A stretch of 64,000 nucleotides of DNA from Bremia lactucae (taxonomy: Eukaryota > Oomycota > Peronosporomycetes > Peronosporales > Peronosporaceae), in assembly GCF_004359215.1 (NCBI RefSeq), contig NC_090625.1, positions 1,950,404 to 2,014,403 on the forward strand. The letters are read 5' to 3'. The notes beneath the pieces are model-generated. The model was not told the DNA's origin. It was given only the letters and a program-made list of their open reading frames with translations, and did no database searches. Positions 33,139-44,209 of the stretch are shown piece by piece (within the stretch, counting starts at the first letter, position 1; every line of letters begins with the position of its first letter). Both the position numbers and the translations under genes were made by a program.

Positions 33139-33510
33139 TTGATCAAGGAATCCCAAGATGTGGTATGTACCAATCCACCATCTGTTTTATCCCCGGATAG
33201 AGGTGTTCGTCATGAAATTGTTTTGGTTCCTAACAGTATGACGTCATTGACAATTTCTTCCGTGCTAAACACGAGGTTGTCCACTGATTTGCGCTTGCGC
33301 ATCATGTATGAGTGTCACGATGCACCAACAAGTGGGCATCGTGGACGAGATAAGGCTTACCTCACGATAAGTCGCGATCTCCGACACCGCGCTCAAGCAT
33401 AAGCACTTAATTGCCGTGGACGTGAGAAGACTTACCTTACGGTAAGTCGATACTTTTACTGGCCCCGCCAGTATCAGTTTGTGCGCAAGTACATCCGTGC
33501 TTGCGAGAAT
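33139..33510 (+). pseudogene. RT-linker joined to a G1-type integrase zinc module
   Basis: PPSVLSPDRGVRHEIVLVPN (to about 33237) is the protease-RT linker of G3. It runs straight into RIMYECHDAPTSGHRGRDKA (33298-33360) and, after a short gap, GREKTYLTVSRYFYWPRQYQ (about 33420-33480), which is the integrase zinc module of G1. At about 33510 it returns to the G3 RT. Confidence 0.7.
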
Positions 33511-34220
33511 GGTACGAGAGAGCAAATTTCCCCATTCGACACCGACATTTTGTATCAAAAAGCCAAATGGTAAATGGCGCATTGTACATGCTTCTATAAG
33601 CTTAATGCTGCCACTATACAACCACAAACCCCCATTCCTAGAAAGGATGTTCTTCAGAACAATATGGTGGGATGTACAATGTACGGTGCACTTGACTGGT
33701 TATTACCAACTGCTCATGCGAGCTAGCGATATCCCGCTTACAGCGGTAAGGACCCCAAGGAATGCAATAAGAGTGGTTGGTTATGCCACAAGGACTTTGC
33801 AACGCACCGACAACATATAATCGTCTAGTGACGCAACTGTTCTGCCCACATCGAGGTTATCCACAGACTTATTTTAATGATATTTTTGTCCATAGTCGTG
33901 CGGAACAAGTTCGGTCGGATGTGGAAACTGTATAGACCATTTGCGAGCAGTGCTCGAGTGTATGCGCACAAAAAATTGTATGCCAATGCATCGAAATGCA
34001 TTTTTGGCGCACAACAATTCCTTTCTGGGGATGCTTCATTGGGAAGCGTGGCCTTAGAGCGAATCCCGCTAAGGTAAAAGCCACAGTAAATTGGCCGGTT
34101 CCTAAAAACCAAAAGGATTTGCGCAAGTGCTTGGGTCTCGCTAATTATTAACACAAATATAGCGAAAATTACGCTGATATGGCTAGGCCATTATCTAATC
34201 TCCTTAATGAGGATACAGAT
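33505..34220 (+). pseudogene. G3 reverse transcriptase, active site altered
   Basis: RESKFPHSTPTFCIKKPNGK and WRIVHA are followed by YYQLLMRASDIPLTAV and PQGLCNAPTTYNRLVTQ in shifted frames, then TYFNDIFVHSRAEQ. The site that should be Y-x-D-D reads YFND (33870-33881), so the first catalytic Asp is Asn. Stops and frameshifts are also present. Confidence 0.8.
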
Positions 34221-34239
34221 TAGTGCTGGACTGGCACAG

Positions 34240-34672
34240 AGCATAATTTATCAAGCAGTTAAGGATAGTCTTATCCATGCCCCGATTCTGGCACTGCCAA
34301 ATTCAAATTGGCCTTTCAGCGCGCATCGGATTTTGCCATTGGCAGTGCTCTGCTACAAATGATGGGCGTGAACGTATAATTGCGTTCAAGTCTAGATAGC
34401 TTAAAGCTGCGGAAAAGAACTACCCAGTTCATGACAAAGAGATTCTTGCAATGAAGTATGCTCTTGTCAAATTCAGAGTTCATCTGCTAGGCTCTAAGCC
34501 GTTTGCGATATATACAGATCACGCGTCGTTACGCACTGCGACTAAGTCGCCTTGTCTCTCACAGAGAATGACTCGATGGCTATCGTTTTTCGCCGAATAC
34601 AACTTTGAGGTGAAGTATAAGCTTGGCATGGAGAATGCTTTGGCTGTTGCGTTATCGCGCAGGCCGGATTAG
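34240..34672 (+). pseudogene. G3 RNase H domain
   Basis: ALVKFRVHLLGSKPFAIYTD and HASLRTATKS are followed by MTRWLSFFAEYNFEVKYKLG and ALSRRPD. This is the standard Gypsy RNase H to tether segment. The upstream part (DSLIHAPILALPNS) is frame-shifted. Confidence 0.8.
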
Positions 34673-34739
34673 GAGCTCTCTCAACTAACGACTATAATGT
34701 CGCCTATAAGTGAATTAATCCGTTCGGCTTACGCTTAGA

Positions 34740-35951
34740 ATGAACTATGTGTAGCTCTGCTATGAGCTCTAAGAGCACTGAATCAGGCTTAACATTTGTC
34801 GGCACGTTTGCGTGCAAGGTTACATCGATTTCTATCGACAACGACCTGTTGCTTAATTCCACGGATGCGGCGGATACTCCGCGCATCGTTGTTCCCATGA
34901 TGGGGATTTGAAGTACCGAATCCTCTATGAGGCAGACGATACTGTCCTTGATGGCCATCGCGGTATAAGAATACCTACGGCTCTGTAAACTAGATTTGTT
35001 GGTGGCCCAAACTTTGGAAATGGGTCAGCACATACGTTCGCGCATGCGAAACTTGCCAACGGGTTGAACTCTCGGCGCATGCTGCTGCGCCACCGGCAAG
35101 TCTGCCCGTACCCATAGGGTGTTGAGAGTCCATTCGTATGGATTTTGTTTTCGGTCTACCGAATGATTCGGCCGGTAACACAGGCATCGTGGTCTTTGTT
35201 GACCGATTGAGCAAAATGGCTCACTTAGCGGCTGTGCTGGATACCATTGATGGTGAAGATACAGCAAGGCTGTTATAGATCGCGTGTTTCGACAACATGG
35301 TTTGCCAGTGGCAATTGCTAGTGATCGAGACACACGTTTCACGAGTAAATTCTGGAAATCGATTTTCCTATTGCTTGGCACCGGATTGGACATGTCCACA
35401 GCGGAACATCCGCCGATCGATGGTAAATTGAACGTGTCAATCGCGTCATTGAAGGCGTTCTACGCAGTGTATGTGCTCAGACACCAAAGCGCTGGAGCTC
35501 AATGGCTCCCGGTGGTGGAATTTGCGTTAAATAACGATGCCCCATGCCTCTACAGGCTACATTCCGTTCTATGTCAACGGTCTCTCCCACCCACGCGTTC
35601 CATTTACGATGCCACTACGTGGCTCATGGCTTCATGGGGGGATTAGCATTTAGGCTTGCCGATATCAGCCCTATTACCACTCGGAAACAAGTAAGTGAGT
35701 TTCTCGCGACGCGATTAATTGTCTTACGACATGTACGTGACACGATGGTTGATAGCCAACACAAACAAAAAGAACAAGCATATGCCAAAAGCAGAAGCTG
35801 TATTAATTCTTATGCGGTCGGAGACCAAGTATTATTAAACGCAAAAAATATACCTACCAACTTGGTTTCCGCGGTCTTCAAGACCAAATTGCGTCCGCGC
35901 TTTATTGGGCTTTTTACGGTGGTGGCCAAGAAGGGTCTAGCTGACAACTAA
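34740..35951 (+). pseudogene. G3 integrase
   Basis: Fragments give VRTCETCQRVE (zinc module end), SIRMDFVFGLPNDSAGNTGI (first Asp), RVFRQHGLPVAIASDRDTRF (second Asp) and VVEFALNN. The C-terminal domain follows: YAVGDQVLLNAKNIPTNLVS and KTKLRPRFIGLFTVVAKKGL (about 35815-35940). The segment that should hold the catalytic Glu (DGQTERVNRVIED) is frame-shifted after DGK. Confidence 0.8.
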
Positions 35952-36219
35952 ACCATCCTTGCAAACTGCGTACACACCCAGTGTTCTACGTAGGCTTGCT
36001 TAAGCCAAATTAGAACTCATTCCATGTGGACTTGGAGGCGCTTGTGCCGAAAAGACGGCCGTGCGGCAGACTGCTGCATCCACACCAGGATGTCCAGCTG
36101 ACCCTCCAAACGCGGTTGCTGACGTTCCATCATTAAAAGACGGTTTTAAACCGCCTCAAAAGAGCCCTCAGCCCGAGCAAGGCCCTCGCAAAGAAGTTGC
36201 ATTTCGTGCTTTAGAGCAT

Positions 36220-36430
36220 CAAGTGCTTCCGTCGAGATTTCGCCACCCCTCCCGCGCTACTTGATGCACGAGGGAACCTTCAGTTTAACGTGGAGAAACT
36301 TTTAAAATGACGTCGTCGTACGAACCAATACCAGTTTCTGGTGAAGTGGCTGGGGTATCCCTCTTCCAAACTCTTGGGAGTTTGAGGAACCTCCTCGGCA
36401 AGATTGCACGTTCACCGTTAACGTTTTTGA
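36220..36430 (+). pseudogene. G3 chromodomain
   Basis: In shifted frames: PPALLDARGNLQFNVEKLLK and NQYQFLVKWLGYPSS. These carry the V-E-x-[IL]-L and Y-x-V-K-W-x-G-Y features of retrotransposon chromodomains. Confidence 0.7.
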
Positions 36431-36489
36431 GCGCCAAGCTCTGGGTCAACTTGTGTCAAACGACGCTTCCCACCACTAGAAGTGGGAAT

Positions 36490-37625
36490 AGGTGGTAGGT
36501 GATCTATAGCCTCAGTGCGGCTTCGATCGATGGTTGCACGGTCAACTGAAGCACTGAAATATTGGCTGGACCTATCCTCGATTGTGGCATGAATGCCGAA
36601 CGTAACTGGCCTTTGGCTTTAGGCTTGGCGAAATCGAAGCCAAGCTTCCGTTATAAACGAACATCAGCCACATTCGCAGACTATCTCATATACCAGATGT
36701 TGCGGAGGCGACGGGCCTGATGGATCCAGTTCTCAAACGAAGCATCGTTTTCGCTTTTTGACTCGCGAGCACAATCTTCTCCGACGTCCTCGCGGTGGGA
36801 ACGGAGATCCATATGTCCAAGCTGAGATCCGTGATATCTTTGAGACGCTCTTCCACACTAAGTGAAGCGAATCGGTATCCACTGAGAGCTTAAGCTTTCG
36901 CTATCTGTGCAGCTCGACGACGAGCTTGCTCTTCGATGAGGATTGCCGGTCTTGCTCTCCATCGAGCAGTTTCGTGGTAATGTTGGACTCAAGTTTCTGC
37001 GTCCTGCGCAATGCAGTTAAGACATCGGCGGCACCACGTTTTGGGAACGATTTTGGGGCCCGCTGACGCTCACTCCTCGTGAGGAGGCGTGTAAGAGCGA
37101 CACTCTTTCTTCTCATCCTCCGATGAAGTGTGACTCTCATAGTCCACCATCCCATCAATATCGAGGAATCTGCTTAGAGTCTGTGACTCACACTTAGTCG
37201 ACATGGGACAGAGGAAAGCAAACCACAACCAAATGGTTAGCTGTTTATGTTCCAACATCAAAAGAGGAAATGAAGCGAATGTTGTCATCGGTGTCAACAG
37301 TCTGATGGGGGAGGGTGTAATGGGGCTTACATCATTAGCTCGCTGTACTCACCACTACTATGAGGTGATGGCAATCGTTTCGATCAACAATGAGCGACGG
37401 ATCTATTGGAAAAAAATCATCACTTTCTCTCACTTCAAATGGCAGTTGGAACTTCATAACTAGAAGCTTCTTCACCCTTCGACGATGGGCGGCGGATTTT
37501 ACGAAGTCTCGTGCCATAACCGTGAGTCCTAGATTTTAGCCGTTAAAACTTAACGCGAATCGCGTTAAGTTTGAGAAAAGAACTCCAACCGGTGCAAAAT
37601 ATAAGTTGCATCGGTTGTCACGTAT
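36490..37625 (-). other. Region with unrecognised broken minus-strand frames
   Basis: Minus-strand frames at 37517-37335 (MARDFVKSAAHRRRVKKLLV, MKFQLPFEVRESDDFFPIDP), 37297-37070 and 37158-36901 look protein-like but match nothing I know. The plus strand holds HRFRFLTREHNLLRRPRGGN near 36750. The last 75 bases (37551-37625) match 8119-8190 of G1, including AACGCGA.TCGCGTT. The region probably belongs to Gypsy leader or accessory DNA. Confidence 0.35.
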
Positions 37626-38078
37626 TGGTGAACCGTTGTTGTGGTGCATTTACTTTATGGGTAAATTACCATTTTATCTTATCTTAAAAATACTTAATTA
37701 CTAAAATCTCATTTATTATGGGTAACAAATGTGGTCGCCGCCAGATATAATTCTGGCGGCCGAAATCTATTTTAAATTAGCTAGGGTAAAGTTTTGAATA
37801 ATAAAAGGCAGTACCTCTTTTGATCTTAAAACGTCATAGTGTCTTCCTAAGGCTTGCGCATTGATCTGTGAGAGACAGAAGCCTTTCTAAGGTAAATACT
37901 CTCGGCACTAGTTGCCACTTGGCTCTACAAACCCCTGAATCCCTTAAACAAGTATTTATTAAGCTTTAATAGCCCGTACAACTCCCTGAGTTGTTAAACC
38001 CGTAAGTTCTATAAAACTAAGTTACTCTTGAGTCTATAAGTCTTCCTCTGACATAAGGAGCGAGATAGCATCGCTACA
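37626..38078 (+). repeat. G3 3' LTR
   Basis: 453 bp, aligning by eye with 29763-30220 along most of its length. Confidence 0.85.
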
Positions 38079-38224
38079 CAGATCGTCAAAAATGGTCGTG
38101 GTTAGTAAGTGCAAAATGCCCAAATGATCAAGCAGCGTCAAGAGAAAATGGAGGTCTCCAAGGCACAGTCACTGTGTGTTCCTGCCCTTGGTGACGAGGT
38201 ATCCATAAAACGCTCGCAAGAATA

Positions 38225-38479
38225 ATGGATTCTTGTGTTCATAGATCGTTTCAGCTAGATAGATCATCTTGTTGTTATCCGGAGCCGACCTATCGTGCCG
38301 ACAAAGACACGGGTGTACTCGTGTCTTTGTCGGCACAATATTTCGACTATATGAGTTATCCCGTGAACTGGTTTCGGATCGGAATCCCCGGTTCACGGCG
38401 AAGTTGTTTTTGGCAATCCCTGTTTAAATTACTTGGAACACGGAAAAAGATGCCAACATCTGAACATGCTGAAACATGA
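38225..38479 (+). pseudogene. Gypsy integrase fragment containing a 17-bp-arm palindrome
   Basis: The C-terminal part CFWQSLFKLLGTRKKMPTSE matches the G1 integrase core after the second Asp. Upstream, a hairpin with 17-bp perfect arms (38295-38311 and 38320-38336) replaces the expected coding sequence. The piece ends near 38479. Confidence 0.65.
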
Positions 38480-38712
38480 AAAGCACGAGAAACTCATGCA
38501 CAACCATCAAAAACAGATACAAACGAATATAATCAATTGATGATGTTACCAATTTGTCACGAGTCTTTTTCTTTAATCTTTCTATTCTCTTCTATGTCCA
38601 GTTCACAAATTGCGAGATCAAGAAGATATAAAACTTATGGCAGTGATTTGACTGAATTTGTCATTTAGCGTAGAAAATGACCGAATTGTGTTAAGCATTT
38701 CCCTGAACTCAT
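38480..38712. other. No gene seen
   Basis: AT-rich sequence between a Gypsy fragment and a tandem repeat. No motif was recognised. Confidence 0.4.
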
Positions 38713-39257
38713 TATTCCTCATATAGGTAATAAAGTTTATGTAAAAGGCCAAAGACGGTCTGTTAAGACCCACTTGTTCCAGCTTATATTAGACCCCCCC
38801 CCCGTAAACAACAGTCACTATAGACCATCACTGATGTAGACTGACAGAGAGTACTATTGTGTGTCGCTTTGTAAATAAAGCACTTGTTGGCTTATGATTC
38901 CTCATATAGGTAATAAGTTTATGTAAAAGGCCATAGACGGTCCTGTTAAGACCCACTTGTTCCAGCTTATATTAGACCCCCCCTCGCAAACAACAGTCAC
39001 TATAGCCCGTCACTGATGTAGGCTGACAGAGAGTACTATTGTGTGTCGCTTTGTAATAAAGCACTTGTTGGTTTATGATTCCTCATATAGGTAATAAAGT
39101 TTATGTAAAAGGCCATAGACGGTCCTGTTAAGACCCACTTGTTCCAGCTTATATTAGACCCCCCCGCAAACAACAGTCACTATAGCCCGTCACTGATGTG
39201 GACTGACAGAGAGTACTATTGTGTGTCGCTTTGTAATAAAGCACTTGTTGGTTTATG
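38713..39257 (+). repeat. Three tandem copies of a ~182-bp unit
   Basis: Units start at 38713, 38897 and 39078, each with ATTCCTCATATAGGTAATAA. They share AAGACCCACTTGTTCCAGC, a C-run of variable length and AATAAAGCACTTGTTGG near the end. The copies are nearly identical, so the array is recent. The AATAAA and overall size suggest a short LTR or 3' end. The unit's origin is unknown. Confidence 0.9.
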
Positions 39258-39418
39258 CAAAGTTAACCTATGCACACGGTGACTAAACCCGTGCGCTTCG
39301 CCTCTGAGGGTAGCTACTCGACTTAGTGTAGCTGCTGATAAATCAACGCATTATTAGATCTATACAGGGAACAACGCGCCTCCAACTCCTATTAGACGCA
39401 TCTTTATGAGTAGGTGAA

Positions 39419-39934
39419 ATGTCGGCCTTAATAACATCTGCAAATCATCCAGTTCACTCGAAGACGAGGCATAACAGACAAAGAATTGTTTGCAAATTCA
39501 ATTCAACTGAACCTTTGATTTGGAGTCATCCTGTGAGGACTCCGATAATAATGTCGATGCTGGCGATGTTAACATCCATCAGAAGCGAAGTGTTCGTAAA
39601 GACTACTCTAAGAGGAACGTTAGCTCAAATGCTAACATTAGTTAAGGGAGAGGGAACGCAATACGTTGCGTGTGGCTCCCTAAAAGACTCCCGCTTGATT
39701 GCCCATTTATGCCAACATAATTCTTTGGTGTGGAATGACAAACGCACGATACAGGATTTAGTTGTTCGACACATTCGGCTTCAAAAGCTTGGAGAAAATG
39801 AACGCGAATTCTTAATCGTACACTGGCAAGCATGCCATGATGTGCATCCCTTGTTTCAAGCTTGGAATACTTATGTACAAAATCTAGAAAGCTTAGGCCG
39901 CGAGGCCTGGCTAGGAACTGGTTTCGGTACGTGA
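39419..39934 (+). pseudogene. Gypsy-associated accessory frame
   Basis: A 171-residue frame whose second half reads HCQ-type helical sequence (LCQHNSLVWNDKRTIQDLVV) and ends NLESLGREAWL. The GREAWL segment also occurs in the accessory region of G1 (about 8090). Family unknown. Short inverted repeats (GTTAGC..GCTAAC) fit Gypsy DNA. Confidence 0.4.
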
Positions 39935-40174
39935 CCGATTTAAGAGAGACCCGTACTCGGCATACGCTATAAGTTGCGACGTTTTTCTTGCATGGCATGA
40001 AAAAGGGGGAGATAACATTGGTTTTCGTGAGAAGACCCATGTCTCTGCTGCGTTAAGGACGCATACGAAGGCGTTTTCCTATAAGATCATCATTTGAGGG
40101 CGTGCCTCTCTTCTGAGATGCGCGAAGGGATTGATAATTTGCAATCCCTTTACGAGCGCGCGAAGCGCTCTTTC

Positions 40175-40597
40175 TTAGGGCCCTTGTAGACCTAAGCATG
40201 GGTCTCGTCGTACCTTTTGTGGAGACCCGAACCGCTTAGGAGGTCTCACTTGGGACCATTCATCTCTGGCGATGCTTTGGAAGTTCCAGTGTGGCAACAC
40301 CCGGAAGAAATCTGTACTGGTAGTACGGGCTGAGACGTCCGACGTAAAACGTAGGATGCGCATCCTACGAGGCAGCTCAAATGTTTATGCATTTCATTAG
40401 CGATGCAATACACGAAACGGGTCGATATACTTGGGCATAAATTGATACCTGCCCACATTCGTCACTGAATGCTTGAATAGATTTACCGTCGACAGTAGAA
40501 CTAGATCGTTAAACATAAAAAAATCATTTACTCTTCCACTATTGTCGGCGTTCCGTTTCTGTCGGTCCACCGTGGAACCCTGCACGATGCGGGCCAC
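40175..40597 (-). pseudogene. Gypsy integrase C-terminal fragment (G1 type)
   Basis: The minus strand reads VDRQKRNADNSGRVNDFFMF, then NDLVLLSTVNLFKHSVTNVG, MPKYIDPFRVLHR and, shifted, ELPRRMRILRFTS. It is the same module as 9120-9440. It contains an 18-bp perfect palindrome, GTAGGATGC-GCATCCTAC. Confidence 0.75.
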
Positions 40598-40694
40598 TTC
40601 TCGAAATCCCCCTGCTGACTCGTTTTTTGTTGTTCTCAGTGTGCCCGATGCGCGCTGAGGAGATATTATCCTTCTGAAAGAAATTATGGGCGGT

Positions 40695-41240
40695 ACTGTG
40701 CCCCCCTATTTCTTCGCACAACGCTGTTTCTGCTACTCCGTTTGAAACTAGCGAAGAGGCTTCAGCTGGTGCTCCTCGTAATAGGCAATTACCAAGCCTG
40801 GCACATCAATACGTAGGGTATCGATCGGTTCCCAAGAGTCAAAACTCTTCAGGCAACCTCTTTATTGGACGAGGATCTGATACCTTTGCCTCACGGAGCG
40901 CTGGGCATGCAACCTTCCAAAAAGGATGCGTTAATTCCAACCGCATCCATCAGTGCAGGCAGCACTTGATAGGAGTGGCGATCTCGCCCACCTACTCGCG
41001 GCTGCCTTACCTTCGTCCGTTCAGTCGCAGGCTTTATGCGCTGCTGAACGACGTATTGTTGATCTCGAGGGTCAAGTCTTGCGACTGACCTCGGATCTTT
41101 GTAATGTCCGAGCGAAGGCTCGTCCGGGTTATGAACGCCTGAAGACTCGATTGGACCTTCTGGAGAAGATAATGCTGAGGTATCCGCGTTACTCGCGTGA
41201 TATCCCTCGCTCTTCGTGGTGGGAGGAGTCGATCGGCTGA
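40695..41240 (+). pseudogene. Dispersed Gypsy fragment with coiled coil
   Basis: The first part matches 16062-16440. After a frame change it reads SGDLAHLLAAALPSSVQSQA, then LCAAERRIVDLEGQVLRLTS and YERLKTRLDLLEKIM, a coiled coil like that in G1 at 8645-8990. Possibly the N-terminal ORF of a G1-related element. Confidence 0.55.
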
Positions 41241-41279
41241 AAATTTTTCGCCGTCTTCGTCCCCCTCACTTGAACGACG

Positions 41280-42683
41280 CTCGACTCACAATCAGCGTTA
41301 CCATCGGTCTTCTTAGACGGGTGGGGTATGTGACCTCATTTGGGTCTACATACCGTTTTAGACGACCCACATAAAATACGGGGTGCGTCTTCATATACAG
41401 GGGAAGGATGAGCCTATAATTTGGGTCTCCAACCTCTTCTACCACCGTAAAGGGCCAATGAAACGCGGCAACAACTTCGTAGTACCCCAGTAGAACAGAA
41501 ATTGCATTTTGGTAGGGTAGCAGTACTTATTAGTACCTGAAGCGTTCATTATCTTTGCGACATTTCGTCCCCGTATTCTTTTTGCTTGTCCTGAGGGCAA
41601 GTTTCTGTCGTTGAGGTGATACCCTCGCGGGTCATCGTCATATTGACGAAACTATGTCCCTCTTTCGTACCGAGCATAGTGGGAGGCCCTCTACCTCTAT
41701 ACTCGGGCTGCACACAAGCGAGATTGGCATCCGAGGATAACGCGGTCCGTAAACATAGAACCGTGTCTCACCCGTACCGGCGTGGACACTGTTATTTTTA
41801 GCGAACACCACAAAGGGCAATTGTTTGCTCCATTCTTAGGCAGTTGCTATCTTGCGTAAGACATCCGCCACGACCCGATTGGCGCGTTCTGTTTGGCCAT
41901 CGGTCTAGAGGTGATCTGCAATCGACATGTAGATCTTGCTACCTAGCAGCTCAAACACATGTCGCCAGAAACCAGACGTAAAACGTTAATACCGGTCCGA
42001 TACTATGGACTCGGGCATCCTGTGTAGTCGGTATCATGATCCAGGAACAAGAGAGCTGCCTCCTTACCTGTGGTCGATGTTTTACATGGTGCTAAATGCA
42101 CCATGTTGCTCCGTCTGCCTACAAAGACGGCGAGCACCGTCCGACCCTTATCATCGGGCGGCATGCCAAACATGAAGTCCAGACTTACTGACTTTCAACA
42201 GTTGATTGGAATCGGTAGCGGCTTCGGTGGCGCACTGCTGGGCGATGCAGGCTTAATGTGCTGACACTGTTCGCAAGAGAGAATATAGTTGGCCACCCAT
42301 CTATATTAGTGTGGCCACCAAAATTCCTCCGACGCTCGTAATAATGTCTTTTGACGGCCCAGATGCCCACTCGATGGTGCATAATGGAGCTCGTGAAGGA
42401 TCATCAGCTTGAGACCTGTGCCATGAGGGACACAGATTCTCGATGGATCACAAGGTGAAAGCTGATGCCATAACGGGCCATCGCTGTAGCTAAAGCGATT
42501 TAGCTTAGCTTTCAGGTGCAACGGAATGGATTCCTTTCGTCCACCAAAGTGATCCAACAGCAGGCAACAATGGTCGTCCTGAATGAAGCTCTCTTTTATT
42601 TCAGAGGCTAATGATCTCGTCACGTGGTATGCCTTCATGGCTGCCAACGTTGACGGCTGAAATTGTGCTTTAGCACTAGACAC
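41280..42683 (-). pseudogene. G2 copy a integrase
   Basis: HELHYAPSSGHLGRQKTLLR at 42430-42310 is the zinc module. Frame-shifted scraps lie around 41,850 (VVADVLRKIATA) and at 41820-41638. VGDPNYRLILPLYMKTHPVF and YVGRLKRY at about 41440-41330 form the C-terminal part. The catalytic residues are not readable in one frame. Confidence 0.65.
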
Positions 42684-42697
42684 ACTTTCTTAGTGTC

Positions 42698-43135
42698 TTA
42701 CCTCAAGTCTGGTCTGCGCGATAAAGCGTCAGCCAAGACATTCGACTTACCCGGCTTGTATTCAACTTTGAAAATAAATTCAGAGAAGAATGTAAGCCAT
42801 CTTGCCATTCTAGGCGAGAGGTGCGGTAAGTTTATTGCGGTCCGCAGTGATGCGTGATCCGTATAAACCACAAATAGTTCGGTGCCCAATAGGTGCACAC
42901 GATACTTGACAAGAGCATACTTTATTGAAAGTGGCTCTTTGTCGTGCGCAGGGTAATTCAGTCCCGCGGCTTTTAAACGCCGGGACTGATAAGAGATGGC
43001 GCAGTCAACACCGTCGTCATCCTTCTGAATGAGCGCGCTGCCGATTGCAAAACTACTTGCATCGCAGACGACGCTAAAGGGCTTATCCGCGTCGGGCAAT
43101 GCCAAGACCGGTGCCCCTACAAGATATTGCTTCAC
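42698..43135 (-). pseudogene. G2 copy a RNase H
   Basis: Clear motifs: FSVVCDASSFAIGSALIQKD, LSIKYALVKYRVHLLG, VVYTDHASLRTA and VEYKPGKSNVLADALSRRPD. One 145-residue open frame, well preserved. Confidence 0.88.
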
Positions 43136-43216
43136 TGATGTGAGCGCATCATCTTGTTCTTTGAGCCAAGCTCATTCTGCGTCCTTTTTTAAGAAGTCAG
43201 ATAATGGTTCAGTTCG

Positions 43217-43624
43217 CTAAGCATAATTCTTGCTATACTTATGCAAGTAATTAGCGAGCCCTAGAAATTGGCGCAAATCCCTCACATGCCGTGGGATTGG
43301 CCATTCCTTCCCCGATTTTACCTTGTCTGGATCTGCTCGTATATCATGTGTAACTACGATGCAGCCCAGCACAGGTATCTCAGGAACCGCACTGACGCAC
43401 TTTTGCGAGTTGTCGTACAATTAGGCGTCACCCAAAGTCTGCAACACAGTGTCACAATGACGCCTGTGCGACTCTACTGCGGTCAGCCCTTCCTCGGCCC
43501 TACTATGCACGAATACATCGTCAAAGTAATGGGACGTGTAGACACGGTGCTGATGCATCACGTGAGCCACCACTCGGTTGAATGTCGCAGGCGCGTTTTT
43601 CAAACCTTGGGGCATCACAAGCAA
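43217..43624 (-). pseudogene. G2 copy a reverse transcriptase
   Basis: MPQGLKNAPATFNRVV and YFDDVFVHSRAEEG (intact YFDD) lie in 43624-43421. PVLGCIVVTHDIRADPDKV and FLGLANYLHKYSKNYA lie in 43420-43217. They are split by one stop. The RT fingers lie upstream in broken frames. Confidence 0.85.
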
Positions 43625-43725
43625 CCCCCAAAGTATACCACTTGGGGAGCTTACTGCCGTTTGGCTACATCAGACTCTCTCATGAGTACCTGATAGTAGC
43701 TATCTTTTAAATTCAACTTGGAAAG

Positions 43726-44187
43726 TTAGTTGACTTTCCGATGGAGTTCAACAACACATCTTTCTGCGGTGTTGGCGTTTGAACCGGTATGTTCCCGTTT
43801 CAGCTTATTGTAAGCATGAACCACGCGCCATCGACCTATGACTTTACGCACACAAAAGGTCGGGCTGCAGTGAGGCGACTTACTCTCACGTACATGTTCC
43901 GCCTTGGCTCGCTTGTCGAAGAACTCATCGATATAATCGACTTGTTCTTTTGGCAACGGCCATTGCCTGGTCACACAATACTTGGTGCCAGGTTCGAGGC
44001 CTATCTCGTGCCCGATGCCCCTATCTGCTAATAGGCGGCTCGGCACTTCATCTGGAAACACATCGCGATGTTTCCACAAAACCTCAAAGAACGGACTGTC
44101 TCTCAAGGCATTCCAGCCGTGACCAGCGAACCATTTCTTTTGTCCATTAGTAGGACGCTCTCGTCCATTGTGGACAGCTGTCGCCAA
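43726..44187 (-). pseudogene. G2 copy a protease-RT linker
   Basis: HRDVFPDEVPSRLLADRGIG, EIGLEPGTKYCVTRQWPLPK and VRESKSPHCSPTFCVRK lead into the RT fingers. The protease itself is not visible in this copy. Confidence 0.75.
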
Positions 44188-44209
44188 GGCACTGTTGTAG
44201 GATTGCTCT

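Larger units (their letters stand above)
29763..38078 (+). mobile_element. Ty3/Gypsy retrotransposon G3, decayed and mosaic
   Basis: Two direct LTRs (29763-30220 and 37626-38078) enclose gag (30281-31192), a protease remnant (31414-31611), RT (33505-34220), RNase H (34240-34672), integrase (34740-35950) and a chromodomain (36220-36430), all on +. Foreign or rearranged segments lie at 31680-33500. I found no target duplication, so the ends may have been altered. Confidence 0.82.
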
